From Candidatus Parakkermansia intestinigallinarum (lineage in GTDB: Bacteria > Verrucomicrobiota > Verrucomicrobiia > Verrucomicrobiales > Akkermansiaceae), in contig DXFQ01000051.1 of assembly GCA_019114365.1 (NCBI GenBank), positions 1-36,589 on the forward strand: DNA of 36,589 nt, given 5' to 3'. Numbering within the stretch: the first letter of the stretch is position 1; each line of letters starts with the position of its first letter. Under the pieces are notes generated by a model. The model was not told where the DNA came from. It searched no databases and saw only the letters and a list, made by a program, of their open reading frames with translations. Shown piece after piece: positions 31,149 to 36,589 of this stretch. The position numbers were made by a program, and so were the translations under genes.

Positions 31149-32062
31149 AACGCTTGCTTTTGACCCTTTGCCTCAGCTCCGTCACCGGTGCCGTCTGCCT
31201 CGCCGAGGACTTTGTGCTGACGGACTCGACCGTCCTGCCCTCCGCCGAGGTGATCCGCAGCGGCATTGACTTTGTGCAGGTCCGCTTCGACGGCGGCATG
31301 CGCAAAGTCAAGGCCGAGCTGCTTCCGCCGGAACTTCAGGAGCGCTTCGAGATGCGCCCCGAAGACGTCAAGGCCCGCCGCGATGCCATCAAGCGGGCCG
31401 AAGATGAGCGCCGCGCCCGGCAGCAGGAGAAGGAAGATCAAATCCGCCGCAGCCTTCAGGATGCCGGGCTGCACCCGCGCTACATGACGGGTGCGGACGT
31501 GCTGGGGCTTTCCGGCCCGCTCCTGTCGCTCGATGCCCGCGTCGCCGAATATCTCGCCTCGCTCTGGAACAAGCGGGAGGCGGAGCGCCTCGGCCTCGAC
31601 AATGAGGCGGAGCGCTTCGCGGCGTCCGTCAAAACCTCTCAGCCCTTCTATGAGGACGCCCGCAAGGATTATCTGGAGCGCGAGCGCACGGAAAAAGCCT
31701 TCCGCGACAAAATCGAGTCTCTCGAAAGGCAGCTCGACGACGCCAAGGCCGACAACAAACGCCTGCAGCAGGAGATCGCCGACCTGCGCAAGCAAGTCGA
31801 GAAGGCCGAGAACAACAGCGGCAACACGACCGTGGTGGTGCCGCCTTCCCGGCCGTCCATCGTGGTGCCGCCCTATTACTACGGCCCGTCCATCGGCCCC
31901 GCCCCCATCGTGAGACCCCGCCCGATCGTGCGCCCGAGACCCGTCGTGCGCCCGAGACCCGTCGTGCGCCCTCGTTCGGGCGGCTCTTCGGGGCTGCGCC
32001 CGAAGGGAGAGCTGCCCGCCTCCAACAACCCTTCGAATAATCCGCACACCATCCGAAACTGA
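31145..32062 (+). CDS. Secreted coiled-coil protein with Arg-Pro repeat tail
   Basis: A 305-residue protein with a signal peptide (MKRLLLTLCLSSVTGAVCLA, cleavage before EDF). The N-terminal segment (DFVLTDSTVLPSAEVI, VQVRFDGGMRKVKAELLP, PELQERFEM) resembles a motif I associate with exported verrucomicrobial proteins. Charged coiled-coil stretches occupy about residues 75-110 and 165-230. The C-terminal third is low-complexity: VVPPSRPSIVVPPYYY, then repeated VVRPRP units encoded by an 18-bp tandem repeat (about 31905-31975). No catalytic motif is visible. It could bind cell-wall polymers or nucleic acid through the Arg-Pro tail; this is conjecture. Followed by two GC-rich inverted repeats. 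Confidence 0.75.
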   Translation: MKRLLLTLCLSSVTGAVCLAEDFVLTDSTVLPSAEVIRSGIDFVQVRFDGGMRKVKAELLPPELQERFEMRPEDVKARRDAIKRAEDERRARQQEKEDQIRRSLQDAGLHPRYMTGADVLGLSGPLLSLDARVAEYLASLWNKREAERLGLDNEAERFAASVKTSQPFYEDARKDYLERERTEKAFRDKIESLERQLDDAKADNKRLQQEIADLRKQVEKAENNSGNTTVVVPPSRPSIVVPPYYYGPSIGPAPIVRPRPIVRPRPVVRPRPVVRPRSGGSSGLRPKGELPASNNPSNNPHTIRN

Positions 32063-32072
32063 TCGCTGAAGC

Positions 32073-32103
32073 AAGCCTCGGCGCCCGTCCGGCGCCGAGG
32101 CTT
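32073..32103 (+). terminator. Strong hairpin downstream of the coiled-coil gene
   Basis: A 13-bp perfect stem (AAGCCTCGGCGCC and its complement) with a CGTCC loop, 10 nt after the stop. It is followed by CTCGCG rather than a T-run, so intrinsic termination would be weak. Confidence 0.6.
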
Positions 32104-32111
32104 CTCGCGTG

Positions 32112-32154
32112 CGGCTCCGGCGCGCTCGCCCGCTGCGGGGAGGTGCCGGAGCCG
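32112..32154. terminator. Inverted repeat in the convergent gap before the P-type ATPase stop
   Basis: CGGCTCCGGC and GCCGGAGCCG (10 bp) separated by 23 nt, lying between two convergent genes. No T-run on either side; may act with the hairpin at 32073-32103 as a transcription barrier. Confidence 0.4.
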
Positions 32155-32171
32155 GATGGCGGCGGCGATTT

Positions 32172-34286
32172 TTATGACTGCGCCTTCTTCTTCACCGTAT
32201 CGAAGCGGCGATCAAAGAGCAGAGCCGCGTTGAAAACGACCAGCACCGAGCCGGCATTGTGCACGAGTGCTCCCGTGATGGGGTTGAGCAGCCCCATGAG
32301 GCTCATGGTCACGGCGATGATGTTGATGGTGAGGGAGAGGGCGATGTTGAAGCGAATCGTGTTGATGGTGGCGCGGCCCAACCTCATGAGGTAGGGCAGG
32401 CGGGCGAGATCGTTCTGCATCAGCGCAACGTCGGCCGCCTCGGTCGCGATGTCGCTGCCGGGCTTGCTCATGGCGATGCCGACCTGCGCCGTTTTGAGAG
32501 CCGGTGCGTCGTTGATGCCGTCGCCGACCATGGCGACGCGGTGCCCTTGTTTCTGCAGCGACTCGATGAGGGCCGCTTTGTCGCCGGGGAGCAGGGAGGC
32601 GTGCACGCTGTCGATGCCCACGTCGGCAGCCAGACGGCGCGCCGCCGTCTCGTGGTCGCCGGTGAGCATGATGCGCTTTTGCGTCAGCTCCGCCAGCACG
32701 TCCCGCGTTTCAGCCCGCGCGTTGTCGCAGAGAGCCAACAGCCCTTCGAGGCGCCCGTCGCTGCCCAGCAGAACGGTTGCCATGCCTCGGCGGCGCAGCT
32801 CATCGAGTTTGGCGCGCTGTTCGTCGCTCAGCGCGACGCCGTTTTCGATCAGAGCCGCTTCGCTGCCGCAGAGCCAGCGCCGCCCCGAGATCTCCGCTTC
32901 AACGCCGCGTCCGGCCGTGGCGCGGAAATGCTCGGCGGCGGGAAGCTTGCCGCTGCCCGAAGCGGCGCGCACAATGGCCTGTGCCAGCGGGTGCTCGCTG
33001 CCGGTCTCCAGAGCTGCTGCCGTGCGCAGCAGCTCGTCGCGGCTCAGGGATCCCGTGCTGATGACTTCTGCCGTTTCAGGGCGTCCGCAGGTCAGGGTTC
33101 CGGTTTTGTCGAAGGCGATCGTATCGACGCGGCCGAGTACTTCCAGCGCTTCGCCTGATTTGATGATGACGCCGTGGCGCGTCGCCTGCCCGATGGCTGC
33201 TGCGATGCTCGTCGGCGTGGCCAGCACCAGCGAACAGGGGCAGAAGACCACGAGAACCGTGACGGCGCGCAGCAGTGCCTCATCGTAGCCGTAGCCGTTG
33301 AATCGCAGCGCGATGAATCCGGCGAGGGCCAGCAGCATGGCGAAGGGAATCAGCCATTGAGCCCAGCGGTCGGCTTCGCGCTGAATCGGCGCCTGCTTCT
33401 CGCCCGCTTCCTGCACGAGGCGAATGAGGCGCTTGAGCGATGAGTCCGAGGCGTCGCGCGTCACCTCGATTTCCAGACAGCCCGCGCCGTTGATGCAGCC
33501 GGCGAAGACGGTGTCGTTGACGCCCTTGTCCAAGGGCATCGGTTCGCCCGTCAGAATGGACTGGTCGACCGTGCTTTCGCCTTTCCGAATCACGCCGTCT
33601 GCCGGGATGCATTCTCCCGGGCGAACGCGCAGGCGATCCCCGCAGCGCAGGGAGTCCGTCGGCACCAGCTCCTCATCGTCTGCCGCCGCGCTCGGCGCTG
33701 CGCTTCGTTCGGCGCGAGCCCTGCGGGCAGCGGCGGCATCATCGGCGAGCGTCGGCACGGAGCAGCAGCTGCCGGACGCCGCAGGCTCTTGTGCAGAGGC
33801 TTGAGCGGTGTCTTGAGCAGGGCGGGCATCCGCGGCGCCTCTCCGCTCCTTGCTCCCGCAGCAGCAGCAAGCGCGTTTCGCCTCTGCGGTGCGCAGGCGC
33901 CGTGCGAGATCCGGGCTCAGCGCGAGCAGTTCCCGCAAGCCGCGACGGGCTCGCGACAAGGTGCCGCGCTCCAACATCTCGCCGATCGCCATGATGAGGG
34001 CAATTTCGCCCGCGGCAAAGTATTGCCCGATGGTCAGCGAAGCGACCATGCCCAGCGAGGTGAGCACCGCCGCGTTCAAGCGGCGCCGCAGAAAGATGAC
34101 CTCGCTCGCTTTGATGAGAATCGGGACGCCGTTGAGCAGCACGCTGCCCCAAGCCAGAGGAATCAGAGCTTCCGGGCCTCCCAGACTGCCCCACAGACTC
34201 AGCCCGAGACAGAGGGCGGAGAGCCCGATGACTTTCCAGCCGTCGAGCCTGTGTTTCCATGTTTGAATTGATTTTAATAGTTGCAT
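32172..34286 (-). CDS. Heavy-metal P1B-type ATPase with cysteine-rich insert, probably zinc-exporting
   Basis: A 704-residue metal-transporting ATPase: LTGEP (245-249) in the actuator domain, membrane CPC (349-351), phosphorylation Asp393 (DKTGTLT), SEHPLAQA in the nucleotide-binding domain, GDGINDAP and a last membrane pair ending HNAGSVLVVFNAALL. No N-terminal metal-binding domain is present. Instead about 70 residues (roughly 135-208) are inserted into the actuator domain, with CCCC at 140-143 and CC at 174-175, a likely metal-binding loop. CPC fits Zn/Cd/Pb/Cu ATPases. The adjacent zinc-type SmtB sensor argues for Zn(II). It starts 56 bp after that gene without a visible promoter, so the two are probably cotranscribed. 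Confidence 0.9.
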   Translation of the reverse strand: MQLLKSIQTWKHRLDGWKVIGLSALCLGLSLWGSLGGPEALIPLAWGSVLLNGVPILIKASEVIFLRRRLNAAVLTSLGMVASLTIGQYFAAGEIALIMAIGEMLERGTLSRARRGLRELLALSPDLARRLRTAEAKRACCCCGSKERRGAADARPAQDTAQASAQEPAASGSCCSVPTLADDAAAARRARAERSAAPSAAADDEELVPTDSLRCGDRLRVRPGECIPADGVIRKGESTVDQSILTGEPMPLDKGVNDTVFAGCINGAGCLEIEVTRDASDSSLKRLIRLVQEAGEKQAPIQREADRWAQWLIPFAMLLALAGFIALRFNGYGYDEALLRAVTVLVVFCPCSLVLATPTSIAAAIGQATRHGVIIKSGEALEVLGRVDTIAFDKTGTLTCGRPETAEVISTGSLSRDELLRTAAALETGSEHPLAQAIVRAASGSGKLPAAEHFRATAGRGVEAEISGRRWLCGSEAALIENGVALSDEQRAKLDELRRRGMATVLLGSDGRLEGLLALCDNARAETRDVLAELTQKRIMLTGDHETAARRLAADVGIDSVHASLLPGDKAALIESLQKQGHRVAMVGDGINDAPALKTAQVGIAMSKPGSDIATEAADVALMQNDLARLPYLMRLGRATINTIRFNIALSLTINIIAVTMSLMGLLNPITGALVHNAGSVLVVFNAALLFDRRFDTVKKKAQS

Positions 34287-34342
34287 AGATGTTTGATTGT
34301 TGAGTTTAAAAGTGTCGTTGGTGCAGGGATGGCGGGCGATGA

Positions 34343-34663
34343 TTACTCGTAGATGTGCTCGAGCCCCATGTCGAGAATCTTCAATACATGGTCATCGGCG
34401 AGCGAGTAGTAGACGTTTTTGCCGTCGCGCCGCGTGCGGACGAGGTGGCTTTGGCGAAGAATCTTGAGCTGGTGAGAGACGGCTGCCGTGCTCATGTTGA
34501 GCATCTCGGCGACGTGGGAGACGCAGAGCTCACCCTGGTGCAGAGCCCAGAGGACTTTGAGGCGGGAGCTGTCGCCGAAGACCTTGAAGAAATCCGCCAG
34601 ATCGCAGATATCTTCATCGGGCGGAAGCTGCTCGGCCATCTCGGGAGAAAAGCTGTGACACAT
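34343..34663 (-). CDS. SmtB/CzrA-type ArsR-family metal sensor
   Basis: A 106-residue winged-helix repressor: VFGDSSRLKVLWAL (helix region), ELCVSHVAEMLNMSTAAVSHQLKILR (recognition helix-turn-helix) and RRDGKNVYYSL (wing). The C-terminal helix has Asp90-x-His92 and His103-x2-Glu106, exactly the D-x-H-x10-H-x2-E alpha5 zinc site of SmtB/CzrA. The CadC-type ELCVCD motif is only half kept (single Cys47), so cadmium/lead sensing through that site is unlikely. It precedes the P-type ATPase gene and should repress the pair until zinc binds. Its start lies about 16 nt after the predicted transcription start. Confidence 0.93.
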   Translation of the reverse strand: MCHSFSPEMAEQLPPDEDICDLADFFKVFGDSSRLKVLWALHQGELCVSHVAEMLNMSTAAVSHQLKILRQSHLVRTRRDGKNVYYSLADDHVLKILDMGLEHIYE

Positions 34664-34664
34664 A

Positions 34665-34683
34665 TTTGAACGGTTACTTGAAT
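34665..34683. promoter_or_regulatory. Possible ArsR-family operator half-site region
   Basis: On the minus strand CATTCAAG and GTTCAAAT lie 12 nt apart in the same orientation between the -10 box and the start codon. GTTCAAAT plus TATG resembles one arm of SmtB-type operators (TTCAAATAT). A clean 12-2-12 dyad is not seen. Confidence 0.35.
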
Positions 34684-34685
34684 GT

Positions 34686-34714
34686 TTAATACACCCTGCC
34701 GCCCCTCATGGCAA
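34686..34714 (-). promoter_or_regulatory. Promoter of the SmtB-type sensor and ATPase genes
   Basis: Minus strand TTGCCA (34709-34714), 17-nt spacer, TATTAA (34686-34691). Leader about 16 nt. Confidence 0.6.
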
Positions 34715-34869
34715 GACCAAAGTGAAAAAAAGGCGCATTTTTTCACTTCCGAGGGGCAGGGAGGGAGAAAGGTGAGGCCTGAAAGAGCGGGTTGTGCCCC
34801 CCTTGCCGCAGCTTCGGCGGCTCCCTTGACCGACCTCGACCCGACCTCGGCCAGCAGCTCGGCCCGAGC

Positions 34870-35053
34870 AGGCGCTCGAGCCTTTGTTCTGCCTCGGCCC
34901 GAACATGTGCCCGAGACTTTGTCCGAGCATTGCCCGAGACTTTGCCCGAATAGGCGCTCGAGTCTTTGCCCCGAGCATTGTCCCGAGCCTTTGTCCGAGT
35001 CTTTGTCCGAGTCTTTGTCCGAGTATGCGCCCGAGTATGCGCCCGAGCCTTTG
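34870..35053. repeat. 12-bp minisatellite in the gap before the exopolysaccharide genes
   Basis: A 12-bp unit of the form yCCGAGnnTTTG repeats in phase. Six clean units fill 34982-35053 (variants cctttg, tctttg, tatgcg); degenerate copies extend back to about 34870. It lies in a 540-bp non-coding stretch (34664-35203) that otherwise holds only the sensor promoter at its left end and the export-gene promoter at its right end. Open frames across it are an artefact of the 12-bp period. Confidence 0.8.
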
Positions 35054-35128
35054 TCCGCCCCTCTTGCCGTCGCCTTGGGTTTTACCCTTCTCGGCAGGCG
35101 GAATAGGAGGATATTCGGATGATTTTGC

Positions 35129-35156
35129 TTGCCTTGAACCCGAAACATGCTATTAT
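35129..35156 (+). promoter_or_regulatory. Promoter of the polysaccharide export gene
   Basis: TTGCCT (35129-35134), 16-nt spacer, TATTAT (35151-35156) preceded by ATGC. Leader about 40 nt to ATG 35204. Confidence 0.55.
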
Positions 35157-35203
35157 TCACGCGGATGGGCTCGGACGGCAGCCCCGGAAAACGGACAAGA
35201 GAC

Positions 35204-35833
35204 ATGAGTATGTTCAAGTATATCGACAAGTTTCTGCTGGTGGCACTGGCGTTCTTCTGCCTGTTTGCATCGGTTTCGTCGGCGCAGGTCACGGCGGAGC
35301 CTCGCGCGGTTCGCGGCGGCATTGTGACGGTGCGGATCAACGATATTCCGGAGACGGATCTTGCGAAGGTCAACGGAGAATACAACGTGGACGCCTCTCT
35401 CGGAACAATCAAGCTGCCCTACCTCGAAAAGCCGCTCTATGTGGCCGGCAAGACGGCGCGACAGGTCGAGGATTTGATTCGCTCCGAGTACGTGAAACAG
35501 CAGATTTACAAGCGCCCCATCGTGCAGGCGACGGTCGTCAACTCCGAGGAGCTCAAGGAGGCGATGGTGCGCTACGTGACGGTGTCGGGCTACGTGCTGA
35601 ACAAGAAAAACGTTCGGTACCGAGAGGGGATGACGCTGCTGGAGGCGATTCTCGAGTGCGGCGATATCACGGATTATGGCTCGCGCAACATTCAGGTGAC
35701 GAGGCGCAACGTGACGCGCACTTACGACTACTTCAGCGCGAAGGACAGAAACCTGAAGCTCATGCCCGACGATCAGATCTTCGTTCAGAAGCGCGGCGCC
35801 TTTGAAGGACGTCCCGGGTCCGTCGGGCGCTGA
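35204..35833 (+). CDS. Wza-type polysaccharide export protein (Poly_export and SLBB)
   Basis: A 209-residue protein with a signal peptide (KFLLVALAFFCLFASVSSA, cleavage near residue 27; no lipobox cysteine). Residues about 35-110 form the Poly_export domain (VTVRINDIPE, GTIKLPYLEKPLYVAGKTARQVED). About 120-200 is one SLBB domain (YVTVSGYVLNKKNVRYREG, LEAILECGD, LMPDDQIFVQ). Such proteins form the periplasmic and outer-membrane part of exopolysaccharide export channels. It is shorter than Wza (about 380 residues) and lacks the C-terminal barrel helix. MSMFKYID at 35204 fits the signal peptide; an earlier in-frame ATG at 35165 is at the predicted transcription start. Followed by a glycosyltransferase gene 67 bp on. 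Confidence 0.88.
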   Translation: MSMFKYIDKFLLVALAFFCLFASVSSAQVTAEPRAVRGGIVTVRINDIPETDLAKVNGEYNVDASLGTIKLPYLEKPLYVAGKTARQVEDLIRSEYVKQQIYKRPIVQATVVNSEELKEAMVRYVTVSGYVLNKKNVRYREGMTLLEAILECGDITDYGSRNIQVTRRNVTRTYDYFSAKDRNLKLMPDDQIFVQKRGAFEGRPGSVGR

Positions 35834-35900
35834 GCGCTTTCGTTCATTTGAGTCCGATACCTCGGCCGCGGCGTCGGGGTCTGCTCTACGGGATCGCGAT

Positions 35901-36589
35901 ATGGATAGGCGGGCCTTGCTGCTGAGTGTCGGCTACGGTCAGGGGCATCACGCCGCTGCGCGGGCTCTCGCGGAACGTCTCGCCGAGCTGGGTTGGCAGA
36001 CGCGCACGGCGGATGTCTGCGAGCTGGCGCATCCCCGCCTCTTCAGACTCACCCAGCGCTTTTACCATTTCTGCGTCCGCCGCGCCCCTTGGCTCTGGGG
36101 TATCACCTACGCTCAGACGGATACGGCAGACTGGAGTCGGCAGGTGACCCGGCCGATCATCCGCGACTGCACGCGTCAGCTGCGGGATCTGCTGCAGAGC
36201 TATCGCCCGCAGATCGTCTTTTGCACCTACCCGCTCTTCGCCTACATGCTCGACTATCTGGCCGAGCGCGAGGGCATGCGCGTCCCCTACGCCCTCGTGG
36301 TGACGGATGCGATCGAGATCAGCCGGCCGTGGATGCTCTCCAAGGCGCCTCTCGTGTGCGTCCCGGACGAGTATTCGGCTCACGACGCCGTCGAGCGCTA
36401 CGCCCTGCCGCAGCATCTTGTCTACGCCACGGGCTTCCCCGTGCGCCGCGATTTTGCGCGCTGCGGCGGCGGGCAGGACGCCCCCGATGAGTCAAATCTG
36501 CACATCCTCTACGGCGCCTTTTGCAGCATCAGGAGGTGCCGGAATGAGATCGGTGCCCTGCTGCGCCGCTTCCCCCGCTGCCGACTGAC
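35901..36589 (+). CDS. MGDG-synthase-like glycosyltransferase (partial, 3' end beyond window)
   Basis: The first 229 residues of an open frame that runs past the window end. The N-terminus MDRRALLLSVGYGQGHHAAA is the start of the monogalactosyldiacylglycerol synthase/processive glycolipid glycosyltransferase N-terminal domain, including the GQGHHAAA loop. RPQIVFCTYPLF and PYALVVTDAIEISRPW follow in the expected order. MurG- and UgtP-like enzymes share this GT28-type fold; the acceptor could be a diacylglycerol lipid or an exopolysaccharide lipid carrier. The UDP-sugar-binding C-terminal domain is not in view. It lies 67 bp after the polysaccharide export gene on the same strand and is probably part of the same cluster. 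Confidence 0.8.
   Translation, partial: MDRRALLLSVGYGQGHHAAARALAERLAELGWQTRTADVCELAHPRLFRLTQRFYHFCVRRAPWLWGITYAQTDTADWSRQVTRPIIRDCTRQLRDLLQSYRPQIVFCTYPLFAYMLDYLAEREGMRVPYALVVTDAIEISRPWMLSKAPLVCVPDEYSAHDAVERYALPQHLVYATGFPVRRDFARCGGGQDAPDESNLHILYGAFCSIRRCRNEIGALLRRFPRCRL

Noticed and set aside
34287-34342. Separate promoter for the P-type ATPase
   Set aside because: No pair of -35/-10 boxes with acceptable spacing was found in the 56-bp gap; cotranscription with the sensor is simpler.
34682-35122. A 146-residue plus-strand frame with LCPS/SLSE repeats
   Set aside because: It spans the zinc-sensor promoter and the 12-bp minisatellite; the period of 12 keeps frames open. No start signal or conserved sequence.
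1-36589. tRNA genes, rRNA, CRISPR arrays, IS elements or prophage genes
   Set aside because: None recognised on either strand; the short tandem repeats lack spacer structure and cas genes, and no transposase or integrase is present.

Overview
The window is a compact, GC-rich bacterial chromosome segment with 30 recognisable protein genes, most of them on the minus strand. I see no tRNA, rRNA, IS element, phage gene or CRISPR array. The best lineage clue is a 51-residue small basic protein (11935-12090) of a type I associate with Verrucomicrobia and Chlamydiae. Sel1-repeat and ankyrin proteins, and a secreted coiled-coil protein with a verrucomicrobial-looking N-terminus, agree with this. I infer a member of Verrucomicrobiota, possibly host-associated because it carries a sialic-acid catabolic operon. 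Genus cannot be told from the sequence.

Layout, left to right. (1) 61-3736 (-): pheA-holB-yicC-gmk, a tight housekeeping operon behind a strong promoter. (2) 3802-6571 (-): ankyrin protein, AlkD-type DNA glycosylase and a papain-like lipoprotein, joined by an overlap and short gaps. (3) 6639-12090 (-): ogt, two paralogous exported Sel1-repeat proteins, an RluB-type pseudouridine synthase with a long FG/RG-repeat tail, and the small basic protein. (4) 12282-16441 (-): AspT/YidE-type transporter, ankyrin lipoprotein, ThrE-type amino-acid exporter. (5) 16643-21163 (-): gltB without gltD. (6) 21549-27009 (-): a five-gene unit transcribed in the order N-acetylneuraminate lyase, AGE-type epimerase, a phosphofructokinase homologue lacking catalytic residues, a DacA-like lipoprotein lacking all three catalytic motifs, and an intact-looking phosphofructokinase, ending at a strong terminator. 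(7) 27247-28649 (+): kpsF/kdsD and rpsF. (8) 28832-30256 (-): a dCMP-deaminase/ADP-ribosylglycohydrolase fusion, divergent from (9) 30342-32062 (+): membrane ankyrin protein and secreted coiled-coil protein. (10) 32172-34663 (-): SmtB-type zinc sensor and metal-exporting P-type ATPase. (11) 34664-35203: non-coding stretch with a 12-bp minisatellite. (12) 35204-36589 (+): polysaccharide export protein and an MGDG-synthase-like glycosyltransferase cut by the window end.

Regulatory architecture is unusually legible. Fourteen promoter candidates fit a sigma70 pattern (TTGnnn, 16-18 nt, TAnnnT), many with TGC directly before the -10 box. In at least three cases the -10 box is so close to the start codon that the mRNA should be leaderless or nearly so. 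None of the start codons I examined has a convincing Shine-Dalgarno sequence.

The most interesting content is the sialate/phosphofructokinase operon with two apparent pseudo-enzymes, the deaminase-ARH fusion, and the leaderless, SD-free gene starts. Functions are assigned by reading motifs; no database search was run.
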